A stretch of DNA of 64,000 bases from JARRLC01 sp050290865. GTDB lineage: Bacteria; Pseudomonadota; Alphaproteobacteria; Rhizobiales; Rhodomicrobiaceae. Positions within the stretch are counted from its first letter, which is position 1, and each line of letters begins with the position of its first letter. This document shows positions 1 through 8,448 of the stretch, one piece after another. The notes below the pieces were generated by a model. That model did no database searches, was not told the origin of the DNA, and was given only the letters and a program-made list of their open reading frames with translations. Location of the stretch: contig JBNKIW010000014.1 of the NCBI GenBank assembly GCA_050290865.1, positions 1 to 64,000 on the forward strand, read 5' to 3'. A program made the position numbers and the translations under genes.

Positions 1-261
1 GGCTACCCCGGCCAGGGACGCGATTTCAGTCCCGTGACGTTTTCCCCCGACGGCCGCACCATCCTTTCCGGCGGCTACACGGCATTGAAACTCTGGGATG
101 CCGCCAGCGGCAGAGAACTGGGGGCTTTCACCGGCCACGTTGGCGGGGTGACCGCGATAGCGGCGTCCCCTGACGGCCGCACGGCCGTTTCCGGCGGCAT
201 GGACAAGATGCTGAGACTTTGGGAGGTGTCGTCCAACCTGTCTGTTTCGGAGCGGCGGTGA
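1..261 (+). CDS. WD40 repeat protein, C-terminal end (5' truncated by window)
   Basis: The reading frame is open from the first base to a TGA at 259-261, so only the last 86 residues are visible and the gene begins upstream. Two beta-propeller blades can be read: a 'TFSPDGRTILSGG...LKLWD' blade, then a 'GHVGGVTAIAASPDG...LRLWEV' blade. The GH dipeptide, SPDGR turn and terminal WD/WE are typical WD40 features. These domains are protein-interaction platforms; in bacteria they are often fused to peptidase, kinase or signal-peptide regions, but that part is outside the window. The family is clear and the specific role unknown. Confidence 0.8.
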   Translation, partial: GYPGQGRDFSPVTFSPDGRTILSGGYTALKLWDAASGRELGAFTGHVGGVTAIAASPDGRTAVSGGMDKMLRLWEVSSNLSVSERR

Positions 262-950
262 GAGGCTGCTGGACCGATGTGCGCTATTCGAAGCGCGGCC
301 TCGCATGCCTCGCGCAACGGCTGTTCGCAGGCAGAGTGTGATTGGATGGCATAAGCTCGCGCGCATTCGAGGTGTGGAGCGGCACGTAATTGCTATTCCA
401 CCAGTTTCTGCCGTTAGCTGCTCGCATCATCAGCGGCAGCTAACGGGGCAAACAGGGCGGCGAGACCTGTGGTGAATGTAGGGCGGGGGAAGGCCTTCCG
501 CGACAATGTACCGTGGGAAATCGACGTCGAACCGCGGAAGGTCACCGGCGCCACCAAAGATGAAGCAATCAGGGCGTGCGTGCCCGCAGTGAGAGCAAGC
601 TGAGCAGGCGGTGGCGGCTGACCGTGCGCAACGGCAATAGAGATGGGATTGGGAGCGGTGACCGAGGCGTGGGGGCGGCCGGTATTCGTCAATGTGGGTC
701 AAGAGGGCAAGGGCGTGCCGGCTTGCTTCCCAGAAGCAAGATGCCATCCACCTCCTTACCCCTCGTGCTCGCGTATCGGCTCCCTCTTGCTGGGATACAG
801 CCGAATCTCACTACACGAGTTGCCGCTTCGAGACTGGGAACACGAGCAAGGCCGGATTGAAAGGCTCCATTTGTTGCCCCAAAATGTTGCCCCGTTCCGA
901 ATCTCTGGTCTGGGAATGTCTCAAATCTCGGCATAACGCCTTGATTTAAT
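262..950. other. Gene-poor stretch between the WD40 gene and tRNA-Asn
   Basis: No convincing intact gene is seen in these 689 bases. Short overlapping open frames occur on both strands, none with a recognisable family. A plus-strand frame from about 418 to 603 has protein-like composition (for example 'PWEIDVEPRKVTGATKDEA') but no start and may be a gene remnant. The nonamer TGTTGCCCC occurs twice close together near 869-893. The position directly 3' of a tRNA gene is a common integration site for genomic islands, so this may be degraded island-edge DNA; that is inference. Confidence 0.4.
411..446. repeat. Perfect 11-bp inverted repeat
   Basis: CCGTTAGCTGC at 411-421 is exactly complementary to GCAGCTAACGG at 436-446, with a 14-base loop between. 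No run of T follows, so it is not a classical terminator. It ends about 185 bases after the WD40 stop codon and may be a decayed mobile-element end or a transcript-stabilising hairpin. Confidence 0.5.
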
Positions 951-1026
951 TGGCTCCCCGGGCCGGACTCGAACCAGCGACCCAGCGGTTAACAGCCGCT
1001 TGCTCTACCTGCTGAGCTACCGGGGA
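951..1026 (-). tRNA. tRNA-Asn (GTT anticodon)
   Basis: The reverse strand folds as a complete 76-nt cloverleaf. The acceptor stem is TCCCCGG/CCGGGGA with discriminator G and an encoded CCA end. The D-loop contains AGCTCAGCAGGTAGAGC, the anticodon stem-loop is AGCGG-CTGTTAA-CCGCT with anticodon GTT, and the T-loop contains GGTTCGAGTCC. The anticodon assigns asparagine. The 3' end faces the gene-poor stretch at 262-950. Confidence 0.97.
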
Positions 1027-1704
1027 TCAAGCGCAGAGCGCTCATGCAGTCCTATAGCAAAAAGCTTCGGGCGCGGCTACTGCGAAATTCGTCGAGCGAT
1101 CGCCATCAGGAGAAGTTGCAAATCCATCGCCAGCAGCGCTTGACGCTTGTGGGCGGCCCGATCCACGTTGAACGGGATCCCATGGTGCCACTGACGCCTT
1201 GCGGAGAGCTGCCGCGTATTTCCTTTTCCTTGCCAGTCCTGACCTGCTTCGCTCCAGTTATCGTTGCAAAAAGCCCGGTTGATCAGCTTCTCGACGTTGG
1301 CGGTGAGCCGCAGTCTGAACATGTAGGGCGCCTCCCCTGTTCGGCACCGCTCATGATCGCCTCTGGGGCGCAACCGCTTTCGCCCGGCATGAAGAGCAGG
1401 CCAGCAATTCCGCGGGATGCGATCCAAAAGCGTCCACAGCCCTGGCGCCGCATGCTTCGGCATGAATTAATCCAACATCCCCGCTGCAAGGATGGCTTCG
1501 CGGGACTTGGCACTACAATTGCCGCGTCGCCTTGCGGCGCGTCCGTTGAACCGCAGCCTGATCGGTTCGCCGCCAGAGGGGCAATGCGACGATATGGGCG
1601 GGCTTGCGGTGCATCCGGAAACTTCCTTATCATCCGCGCCGTATGTGCATTTACAACTGCGTGTGGGATGCTATGTTTGCTGCCGATAGTTGCAGAGGAG
1701 CTTC
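1027..1704. other. Unassigned stretch between tRNA-Asn and the thioredoxin-like gene
   Basis: About 680 bases without a gene I can support. Open frames exist on both strands, including a plus-strand frame running from 1044 through the next gene and minus-strand frames at 1077-1463 and 1283-1633. None shows a recognisable family, a good ribosome binding site or consistent codon use. The minus frame near 1080-1330 reads like protein in parts ('FRLRLTANVEKLINRAF') and could be a decayed gene. Promoters for tRNA-Asn and for the downstream gene should lie here but I see no clear hexamers. Confidence 0.35.
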
Positions 1705-2202
1705 ATGACAGGCAGATTCATTGCATTTGTGATCGGGGCCGGGATGGCCGCATGTTTGGTGCTCGCGGCAGCAGGCATGTGGCAGGCGAGGCCGTTATTG
1801 GCGGCGTCCAGGACCGTGGAATGGAACGATGCGCAAATCCGCTGGCGGCCGATCGCCGAAGGATTGCGCGAGGCGAGGAGGAGCGGCAAGCCGGTTCTGG
1901 CTGTCTTCTTTGCCGATTGGTGCGCCCATTGCCGCGGCTATAGCCGTCTGTTCCATGATCCGCAGATCGTGCGGTTGTCGCGGGCGCTCGTCATGGTCAG
2001 GGTGAACGGTGACCGCGAGCCGGGAGTCAGCGCGCGGTACGAGCCGGATGGTGGCTACGTGCCGCGGACGATGGTGTTGAGGCCGGACGGACGGGTGGTG
2101 AGGTCGCTGCATGGCGGCAGTCCCGAATTTCGCCATTTCCTTGACTACCAAACGACGGACGAACTGGTGGCGATGATGCGGGGCGCGGCGAAGCTCAGAT
2201 AG
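1705..2202 (+). CDS. Membrane-anchored thioredoxin-like protein
   Basis: The 165-residue product starts with a hydrophobic segment (about residues 3-27) that acts as a signal anchor or uncleaved signal peptide. A thioredoxin-fold domain of the thioredoxin_7/DsbDgamma-like type follows. The active-site motif is W-C-A-H-C near residue 70, within 'AVFFADWCAHCRGYSRLF', and a downstream 'YVPRTMVLRPDGRV' strand matches the cis-Pro region. It probably exchanges disulfides in the periplasm. The ATG at 1705 was chosen because GAGGAG lies four bases upstream; an in-frame TTG at 1690 lacks a binding site. The gene stands alone, with cpdR convergent downstream. The substrate is unknown. Confidence 0.8.
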   Translation: MTGRFIAFVIGAGMAACLVLAAAGMWQARPLLAASRTVEWNDAQIRWRPIAEGLREARRSGKPVLAVFFADWCAHCRGYSRLFHDPQIVRLSRALVMVRVNGDREPGVSARYEPDGGYVPRTMVLRPDGRVVRSLHGGSPEFRHFLDYQTTDELVAMMRGAAKLR

Positions 2203-2261
2203 CGGGGTGCGATCGGACCGGGTTGCGGTTTTGTAAGGGCGGGGCCATCGGCACAAGCACA

Positions 2262-2303
2262 AAGGCGGTTTCCGCGCTCCCCCTCGGATGCAGAAACCGC
2301 CTT
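2262..2303. terminator. Bidirectional hairpin between convergent genes
   Basis: AAGGCGGTTTC at 2262-2272 pairs perfectly with GAAACCGCCTT at 2293-2303 (11-bp stem, 20-base loop). It sits between the thioredoxin-like gene ending at 2202 and the minus-strand cpdR ending at 2366. There is no long U tract, only a short T-rich flank, so it may be a factor-assisted terminator shared by both genes. Confidence 0.55.
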
Positions 2304-2365
2304 GTTGCGTCAGTCCGACTGCCACCACTCTGCTGGCGCGTCGTCAGTGCATTCCCTGAGTATCT

Positions 2366-2737
2366 TTATGCCGCGAGCAGGCGGTCAACCTCGCTCACCA
2401 GTTCGCGCAGGTGAACCGGTTTCGACAGGATGCGCGCCTCGCGCGGGGCCTTCGAGTCCGGGTGCAGCGCCACGGCGGCGAAACCGGTGATGAACATGAT
2501 CTTCATGTGCGGCTGAAGCTCGGACGCGCGCTTGGCGAGTTCGATCCCGTCCATCTCCGGCATGACGATATCCGTCAAAAGCAGCGTAAACGACTTTTTA
2601 CAAAGACATTCGTAGGCTTCGGCACCGTTCGAAAATGATATGACATCGTAACCGGCACGCTCCAAAGCCTTGACCAGGAAGCGGCGCATGGACTCATCGT
2701 CTTCGGCAAGAATGATACGCTGCATTGGATTGTTCAC
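2366..2737 (-). CDS. cpdR: Cell-cycle response regulator CpdR
   Basis: This is a 123-residue stand-alone CheY-like receiver. It matches CpdR closely: 'ILAEDDESMRRFLVKALERAG' at the start, phosphoacceptor Asp in 'LLLTDIVMPEMDG', then 'MFITGFAAVAL' and 'SKPVHLRELV'. In Caulobacter and rhizobia, unphosphorylated CpdR delivers the ClpXP protease to the cell pole for CtrA degradation; CckA-ChpT phosphorylation inactivates it. The start is either GTG at 2737, preceded by GAGAG, or ATG at 2725, which gives the usual N-terminus. A CtrA-type box near rlpA and a PodJ-like protein nearby suggest the same polar cell-cycle circuitry is present. Confidence 0.92.
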   Translation of the reverse strand: MNNPMQRIILAEDDESMRRFLVKALERAGYDVISFSNGAEAYECLCKKSFTLLLTDIVMPEMDGIELAKRASELQPHMKIMFITGFAAVALHPDSKAPREARILSKPVHLRELVSEVDRLLAA

Positions 2738-2907
2738 TTAACTAGCTCTCTCGGATTTTTGCCACAACCCAGCGTTGGTGGGAGCATTCCATCGCGGCCG
2801 GTCTGCATAACCTAACCGATCCTTATACAAAAGCGATAGCTATCATTTGATTAACCTTACCCTTTTCAGTTAACAGGCCGGTAGCTGTAGTCAATACGTA
2901 GGCAGCC

Positions 2908-3399
2908 TCACTCGACAGGATTCCGGCAGGTGCCGACAAAATGCAACTCTACCTTGCGGCTGTGGCTGCGGGCGCGGTGCTCGATGAGGTAGACGCCCTG
3001 CCATGTACCGAGCGCCGTGCGCCCCTCGATCACGGGGATCGAGAGGCTCACCGAAGTCAGCATCGCCTTGATGTGCGCCGGCATGTCGTCCGGACCTTCG
3101 ATGGTGTGGCGGTAATTGCCCGTCTCGGGCGCAAGACGCTTCAGCGTATCCGCCAGATCCTTCGGCACATCGGGATCGGCGTTTTCCTGGATCGTCAGGG
3201 AGGCGGATGTATGCGGGATGAAAGCCGTCAGCAGACCCTGCCCGGCGCCGATGGTCTGCAGCCAGTTGCAGATGGCGGCGGTGATGTCGGTGAAGCCGGG
3301 ACCGTCGGTGCGGATAACGAGCGTCCGGCTCGCCTGTGAAAGCGCAGTGCCCCTTGCGGCCAGCGACGAGGCGGGGTGCAGGTGCAGTTTATCGCTCAT
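2908..3399 (-). CDS. YjbQ/UPF0047 family protein
   Basis: The 163-residue product carries the whole UPF0047 (YjbQ) fold: 'TDITAAICNWL', 'LTAFIPHTSASLTIQEN', 'DMPAHIKAMLT', then 'GTWQGVYLIEHRAR' near the C-terminus. Members are small trimeric beta proteins with a conserved histidine cluster. Some have been reported to have thiamine-phosphate synthase side activity, but the physiological role is not settled. The family is usually about 135-140 residues, so this one has a slightly long N-terminus. It is divergent from the PodJ-like gene. Confidence 0.9.
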   Translation of the reverse strand: MSDKLHLHPASSLAARGTALSQASRTLVIRTDGPGFTDITAAICNWLQTIGAGQGLLTAFIPHTSASLTIQENADPDVPKDLADTLKRLAPETGNYRHTIEGPDDMPAHIKAMLTSVSLSIPVIEGRTALGTWQGVYLIEHRARSHSRKVELHFVGTCRNPVE

Positions 3400-3733
3400 C
3401 GTTCAGGCGTCCGGCAGTGGTCACGACAATCGGCATAGTCTCCCATTTTAGCGCCGTTCGCTCAAGTTATCGCCCCCGCGGCGGCGCTCTTTCCACACAT
3501 TATGCGGAGTTTCGATCCTGGCCGCAAATTTCTGAAAAAAATTCAGGCGTTTTACTGAATGTTTACTCCAATCAGCAACAGTTTGGAGGGCATCTGTATG
3601 CGTGGCGTAATGGGTCAGAATGTAGCGCTCCTGAGTGAAGGCTGGACCGGGCTGTGAGGCTTTTCGATTCGGGTGAACGTCCATGGGGGAGGGGCGCGTA
3701 ACGGTTAACGATCTTGTGCCGTCAGGACGTGTC
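3400..3733. other. Divergent intergenic region yjbQ / podJ-like
   Basis: These 334 bases should hold promoters for both genes. A GATTC (GANTC, CcrM methylation type) site lies near 3665-3669 and a GGTTAACG half-site near 3701, both compatible with cell-cycle control but common by chance. No full CtrA box and no clear -35/-10 pair was found. Confidence 0.3.
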
Positions 3734-6352
3734 ATGAATTCGAAAGTCTTGAAGGGAACGCAGCGTTCCCCTGCCGCCAGACAGGACGCCGGCCGCCCCC
3801 GCCGCGACGCTCGTCCCATGGAACAACCCGCAGCAAACAATCCCGAAGCTGAGGCGCTTCTGAGGCGGTTTCTTACCGAAGTCCACAGCTATCGCCAGAT
3901 CGGCAATGCGGCGCTCAGGGATCTGGAGAGCCGGCTGTTGGCCATGTCGCGGCGGTCGCAGCCACAGCCGCAGCCCGAGCCGCCGGATGTGGACGAGTAC
4001 TACGCGCCGCCTGCCTCGGCCAGAATGCCGTCGCGCCAGCCCGAGCGCCGGTTTTCGCGATATGATGAAGATCCCCGGACGCTCGATGAACGCCTGAGCG
4101 AGCTGTCCACCTATCTTCACGCCGGGCTCGGGGGTGATGAAGACATTCCGGTGCCGCCGCGCTGGCGTGAGGCTCCGGCCGCCCCCCGCGCCACGGCGAA
4201 TAGCGAGGCCGCCGCCGCGCCCCGCCAGCCGCAGCCCAAGCCCGCGCCCACGGCCCCCGTGCTCGATCGCGCGTGGTTCGAGGAGCGCTTCGCGGTGATG
4301 CGGGCTTCGATCGACGAAATGGCGATACCGGTTCAGCGCCTGGAGACGCTCGAGACGCAGTTCAAGGAACTCATGGAGCGCCTGGATGCGCGTGACACGA
4401 CGCGCGGCAGCATGGGGCAGGTCGAGGACGGCCTGAAACGGCTGGCGGCCTATCTGGAAGATTCCAAGCGGTGGAATACGGCGCATGACAACCGCATGCG
4501 CGGTGTCGAGCAGCGCCTCGATCATTTGAGCGGTCTGGTCGCGCAGTCGCATGCCGCCATTGCCGCGACGGCGAAAGGGCTGGAGGTCGTTGCCAAGGGG
4601 ACGGGACCGAGATTGGCGAGCGCGACCGCCGACATGGTTGCCAAACGCGTGGAGGAGCAGGTTGAGGAGAAGATCGTTCAGCTTAATCTGAAGCGTCCGA
4701 TAGAGGATCTGGGCCAGGAGGTGAGCGCTTTGTCGATGCATGCGCGGCAGTCCGCGCGCAGCATGGATGAGAAGCTGAAGCAGTTCCAGCTCAGCCTCGA
4801 TGAGGGGCTGATGCGGCGTGAGGAAGAATCGCGCCCGGTCGAGCGCCCGAAGCCGAAGCCGCCGACCACGGAGAGCATCGAGAAATATCTCCAGGCGAAG
4901 ACGTATGACGAAAGCGAGGGCGAGGACTACGACCGCGAGTTGATCGCCGCCGCCCAGCGCGCGGCGCGTCTTGCCGGGGGACCACAGGATGAACTCGTCC
5001 AGGCCGAGCCCTCGCGCTACCAGATCCCTTACGGCGAGTTTCTCCCCGAGGAGGAGCGCCGCAACTCTCATCTCGGGCTGATTGCCGCCGCCGTCATCCT
5101 GCTGCTGGCGAGCGCGGTGATGCTTTATCTGAACCTGCGCGACAAGGAGGTGTTCGGCCTCCAGCCGACCGGCGCTTCCGTATCGCGGAATATGACCTCG
5201 GGCGGCGAACTGGTGCGTGCGAAACAGCCCTCGCCGGGCAAGCGGGATCCGGGCAAGGGCGCGCGCGCCGAGCTGCCGGCAGGCGTGGTGCTTTCCGACG
5301 ATGAGGCCGTGCGGATGCCGCGGGCGACGGCGGCGATGCCCAAACGGGACGGCGGCCCGGCCAGCCTTATATCCACCGATACGTTCAGCCGCACCGGTGC
5401 GGCGCGTGGCAGCGCCCCCGCCACGACCGCCGAACAGGAGAAGAACGCCAGTGTTCGCGAAGCCGCCGTCAAGGGCGACCGCGAGGCTCAGTTCGCCATC
5501 GGACAGAGCTACCTGACCGGCCGTGGAGCCGCTTCGTCGGGGCTGGCCCCCGAGGAGCGCATGTCGAAGGCGGCGCGCTGGTTCCGCCGTGCAGCGGAGA
5601 GCGGCCACGCTACATCGCAGTTCCGGCTCGCGACGCTCTACGAACTGGGCCGCGGCGCGCCGAAAGACCTCGCCCGGGCGGAAATCTGGTACCGCCGCGC
5701 CGCCGCGCAGGGCCATGTGAAAGCGATGCACAATCTCGCGGTGCTCGCGGTGCCGGGGCGCGGTAAGCAGGCCAACTATCTGACCGCCGCGAAGTGGTTC
5801 AGCGCGGCTGCCGCCTACGGTCTTCCCGACAGCCAGTACAATCTCGCCATGCTCTATGAACGCGGGCTTGGCGTGCGGCGGGATCTGGCGAAAGCCTATC
5901 AATGGTACGCGCTGGCCGTGCGCAATGGCGACGACCGCGCCGCCGGCAAACGCGATGCCCTGGCGCGCCGTTTGAATACCGCGGAGCGTGCGACGGCCGA
6001 TGCGGCGATCGCTCTCTGGTCGCCGCGGATTGCCGATGCGGTGGTGAACCGGGACGCGCCGGAACCGCCGGCCGGTGCCAAGCCGGTTCGCAAAGCCGCG
6101 GCTACCCCCGCGCGGCCGCGGGCCCAGGTCATGAAGGCGAACTGGCAGGCCGGGATCGCCGCTCACGATCCGCTCGTGGCACAGGTGCAGCGCCATCTCA
6201 AACGCCTGGGCTACGAGCCGGGCCCGGTGGATGGCATCCACGGCCGCCGCACGGCCGCCGCCATCCGTTCTTTCGAGGCGCGTCACGGCCTCACTCAGGC
6301 GGGCAAGTCCACCAAAGCAATCCTGCAGAGGCTCGTTTCCGCGCGGAGCTGA
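3734..6352 (+). CDS. PodJ-like polar scaffold: coiled coil, one TM, Sel1 repeats, peptidoglycan-binding domain
   Basis: An 872-residue bitopic protein. About residues 1-445 are cytoplasmic, with Pro/Gln-rich linkers and long helical coiled-coil stretches. One transmembrane helix ('LGLIAAAVILLLASAVMLYL') lies near residue 450. The periplasmic part has Sel1-type repeats at about 575-745 ('AQFAIGQSYLTGRGA', 'SQFRLATLYELGRGA', 'SQYNLAMLYERGLGV'). It ends with a PG_binding_1 domain ('VQRHLKRLGYEPGPVDGIHG'). This order matches PodJ, the polar organiser of Caulobacter and Agrobacterium. The ATG at 3734 has AGGA upstream; an in-frame ATG at 3683 is less likely. Sequence identity to true PodJ is modest, as usual for this family, so the role is inferred from architecture. 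Confidence 0.78.
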   Translation: MNSKVLKGTQRSPAARQDAGRPRRDARPMEQPAANNPEAEALLRRFLTEVHSYRQIGNAALRDLESRLLAMSRRSQPQPQPEPPDVDEYYAPPASARMPSRQPERRFSRYDEDPRTLDERLSELSTYLHAGLGGDEDIPVPPRWREAPAAPRATANSEAAAAPRQPQPKPAPTAPVLDRAWFEERFAVMRASIDEMAIPVQRLETLETQFKELMERLDARDTTRGSMGQVEDGLKRLAAYLEDSKRWNTAHDNRMRGVEQRLDHLSGLVAQSHAAIAATAKGLEVVAKGTGPRLASATADMVAKRVEEQVEEKIVQLNLKRPIEDLGQEVSALSMHARQSARSMDEKLKQFQLSLDEGLMRREEESRPVERPKPKPPTTESIEKYLQAKTYDESEGEDYDRELIAAAQRAARLAGGPQDELVQAEPSRYQIPYGEFLPEEERRNSHLGLIAAAVILLLASAVMLYLNLRDKEVFGLQPTGASVSRNMTSGGELVRAKQPSPGKRDPGKGARAELPAGVVLSDDEAVRMPRATAAMPKRDGGPASLISTDTFSRTGAARGSAPATTAEQEKNASVREAAVKGDREAQFAIGQSYLTGRGAASSGLAPEERMSKAARWFRRAAESGHATSQFRLATLYELGRGAPKDLARAEIWYRRAAAQGHVKAMHNLAVLAVPGRGKQANYLTAAKWFSAAAAYGLPDSQYNLAMLYERGLGVRRDLAKAYQWYALAVRNGDDRAAGKRDALARRLNTAERATADAAIALWSPRIADAVVNRDAPEPPAGAKPVRKAAATPARPRAQVMKANWQAGIAAHDPLVAQVQRHLKRLGYEPGPVDGIHGRRTAAAIRSFEARHGLTQAGKSTKAILQRLVSARS

Positions 6353-6372
6353 GCACGGGGCCCGCAATTCGA

Positions 6373-6399
6373 GCGGCCGCGGTTCGTCCCGGCCGCCTT
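6373..6399 (+). terminator. Hairpin with short T tail after the podJ-like gene
   Basis: GCGGCCG at 6373-6379 pairs with CGGCCGC at 6390-6396 and is followed by TTT. It sits 20 bases after the podJ-like stop codon, a position and form consistent with an intrinsic terminator. Confidence 0.45.
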
Positions 6400-6488
6400 T
6401 GTGTGCCGGAACGCGGCAGGGTGGCGCCGCCCCCGCGCAGTGCCTATATGTGCCGCATCCAACGCGCCATAAAAAGGCTAACAAGAAC

Positions 6489-7637
6489 ATGGCCGACGCC
6501 ATCCAGATCACGCGCGAGCTGATCCGTTTCGACACCGTCAACCCGCCCGGCAACGAACGCGCCTGCAACGAATATCTTGGCGGACTGCTTGAGGAAGCCG
6601 GGTTCTCGGTCGCCTGCCATCCGTTGGCCGAGAACCGCACCAATCTCGTTGCGCGCCTCGGCGGCGGTGCGGGGAAAAAGCCGCTGTGCTTCTCGGGCCA
6701 TACCGATGTCGTGCCGCTCGGTGCCGCGCCGTGGAGGCGGGCGCCGTTCGCGGGAGAAATCGCGGATGGGCGCATCTATGGACGCGGGTCCAGCGATATG
6801 AAATCGGGCATTGGCGCCTTCGTCGCAGCGGCCATCGAACTCGCGCCGCATCTCGGTCGCACGCCCGGGCTGGTGCTGGTCATCTCGGCGGATGAGGAGC
6901 GCGGTTGTGGCGGCGTCAACGACCTCGCCGGACGGGACGGCGCGCTGGGCGAGGCGGGGGCGCTGATCGTCGCCGAGCCGACCGCCAACCGTCCGTTTAC
7001 CGGCCACAAGGGCATCATGCGCGTTGAGGCCGTCGCCACGGGCGTGACCGCACACGCCTCCATGCCCGAGCAGGGCGAGAACGCCGTCTACAAGGCGGCG
7101 CGCGTCGTGGCGCGTCTGGTGGAGCGCGGCAGATTGCATGACGGCCGCGCGCTGTCTGGCGGTGAGCCGGTGTTCAATGTCGGCTGGTTCCATGGCGGCA
7201 TGAATATCAACTCCGTGCCTGACGACGCCCGATTCGGGCTGGATATCCGGACCGTGGCGGGCTTCGGCGAGGCGGAGATCATGGCGGCGCTGGAGGAGAT
7301 CGGCGGCGGCGAGGTGGCCTTCACGCGCATGACGTCGGGTGAGCCAGCCTGGATCGATCCGGCGCAGCCGGTGTGGACCGACCCGCGCGATCCGTGGGTG
7401 GAAGGTATCTTCGATTTGATCGCTGAAATCACCGGCGTGCGTCACCAGCCGGCCATCGCCCCCTATTTCACCGACGCCTGCGCGCTTTCGCAGGCTTTCG
7501 GCCGTCCGCCCACGCTCATTCTTGGTCCCGGCGAACCGGAGATGGCCCACCAGACCGATGAATACTGCGTCATCGCCCGTCTTGAAGAAGGCACCGCCGC
7601 GTTCACGGAGATCGCGCAGCGCTGGTGCGGGATCTGA
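6489..7637 (+). CDS. M20 family metallopeptidase (ArgE/DapE type deacylase)
   Basis: The 382-residue product has the two-zinc M20 signature: 'SGHTDVVPLG' (His and catalytic Asp), 'YGRGSSDMKSG' (bridging Asp), 'ADEERG' (general-base and ligand Glu) and a late 'GPGEPEMAHQTDEY' histidine. The dimerisation insert is present ('GHKGIMRVEAVATGVTAHAS'). Members deacylate N-acetylornithine or N-succinyl-diaminopimelate. The sequence does not decide between these, so dapE is possible but not assigned, even though lysA is also in this window. The ATG at 6489 matches the family start; the frame is open further upstream only by chance. Confidence 0.85.
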   Translation: MADAIQITRELIRFDTVNPPGNERACNEYLGGLLEEAGFSVACHPLAENRTNLVARLGGGAGKKPLCFSGHTDVVPLGAAPWRRAPFAGEIADGRIYGRGSSDMKSGIGAFVAAAIELAPHLGRTPGLVLVISADEERGCGGVNDLAGRDGALGEAGALIVAEPTANRPFTGHKGIMRVEAVATGVTAHASMPEQGENAVYKAARVVARLVERGRLHDGRALSGGEPVFNVGWFHGGMNINSVPDDARFGLDIRTVAGFGEAEIMAALEEIGGGEVAFTRMTSGEPAWIDPAQPVWTDPRDPWVEGIFDLIAEITGVRHQPAIAPYFTDACALSQAFGRPPTLILGPGEPEMAHQTDEYCVIARLEEGTAAFTEIAQRWCGI

Positions 7638-7645
7638 AGGCGGCC

Positions 7646-7670
7646 GCCCTCTCCGCGTCCGGGAGAGGGC
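7646..7670. terminator. Perfect 9-bp hairpin between convergent genes
   Basis: GCCCTCTCC at 7646-7654 pairs with GGAGAGGGC at 7662-7670 around a 7-base loop. It lies in the 51-base gap between the convergent M20 gene (ends 7637) and the first rlpA-like gene (ends 7689). No U tract is present. Confidence 0.5.
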
Positions 7671-7688
7671 AGCGGCGAGCGTGGCGGC

Positions 7689-8180
7689 TCAACGTCTTCC
7701 CGTGTGGCGGCGATGTCGCCGGGCGTGGTGCCTCCTGGCCTTGCGGGACATGGTATGGCGCCGCGGGTTGAAGGGGATGCTGGTGTCGGCCATGGCATGG
7801 CGGACCATGGTCTTGCGGTCGAGCTTGCCGATGACGGTGATGCAGACCGGGGCCAGCCCATCCATGCCGATGACGCGCTTGGCGCCGCGCGACAGGTCGA
7901 TGATCCGGCCATTGATGTACGGACCGCGGTCGTTGATACGCACCACGACCTCGCGGCCGGTCCTTTGATGACGAACGCGGACGACGGTGCCGAGGGGCAG
8001 CGTGCGGTGCGCCGCCGAGATGCCGTCGGGCTTGTAACGCTCGCCGGTCGCGGTCAGGTAGTCTTCATGATAGTACGAGGCGGTCCCGCACTGCTGGAAT
8101 GCTGCGTATGCTCCTTTTAGCGGAATGGCCGCCGCCATGACTGCTACGCAAAATATGCCAAACGCTCTGCTACTCAACAC
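7689..8180 (-). CDS. RlpA-like double-psi beta-barrel protein (copy 1)
   Basis: A 163-residue secreted protein: signal peptide (about residues 1-26), then a double-psi beta-barrel with the RlpA signatures 'GTASYYHEDYLTATGERY', 'SAAHRTLPLGTVVRVRH' and 'VVRINDRGPYINGRIIDLS'. The catalytic-type Asp in 'INDRGP' and the His in 'AAHRTLP' are present. A histidine/arginine-rich tail follows. RlpA proteins are septal lytic transglycosylases or peptidoglycan-binding proteins; there is no SPOR domain here, so septal targeting is not evident. GTG at 8180 follows AAAGGA. A CtrA box lies 91 bases upstream. A second copy lies just upstream on the same strand. Confidence 0.88.
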   Translation of the reverse strand: MLSSRAFGIFCVAVMAAAIPLKGAYAAFQQCGTASYYHEDYLTATGERYKPDGISAAHRTLPLGTVVRVRHQRTGREVVVRINDRGPYINGRIIDLSRGAKRVIGMDGLAPVCITVIGKLDRKTMVRHAMADTSIPFNPRRHTMSRKARRHHARRHRRHTGRR

Positions 8181-8270
8181 TGTATCCTTTCGTCCACTTC
8201 ACGGAAGTGGCGAAAAAGGCGGAGAACTGTGGCGGGAATCGGTATGGCGGGGCGCGAGGCGGCCTGCGAT

Positions 8271-8285
8271 TTAACCTAACGTTAA
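8271..8285. promoter_or_regulatory. CtrA-type binding site TTAA-N7-TTAA
   Basis: TTAA at 8271-8274 and TTAA at 8282-8285 are separated by exactly seven bases, the established consensus for the cell-cycle regulator CtrA. The site lies 91 bases upstream of the first rlpA-like gene (minus strand). This fits cell-cycle control of a division-related cell wall gene. A perfect match in GC-rich DNA is unlikely by chance, but binding is inferred. Confidence 0.6.
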
Positions 8286-8448
8286 CGCGAAAATTTCATT
8301 GAACTGCGAGATATAGCGCCTCATATTGATACATCCGCGCACAAACAAACGTCTATCATATTGTTATTGCGTATGTATTCTCGGTCATTAACGAGGCGAG
8401 ACGCGCGCTCTCTCGCGGGCACGGTGTGACGCCGCGCCCGGCGGGCAT

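Noticed and set aside
411..446. Integron attC site
   Set aside because: The core GTTAGC...GCTAAC is in the opposite order to an attC (AAC first, GTT last) and no integrase is seen.
1044..1943. A 299-codon plus-strand frame running into the thioredoxin-like gene
   Set aside because: It overlaps the better supported thioredoxin frame in another phase and has no family or binding site.
3722..6775. A 1017-codon minus-strand frame opposite the PodJ-like gene
   Set aside because: The plus-strand product has clear Sel1 and peptidoglycan-binding domains; the opposite frame is a shadow.
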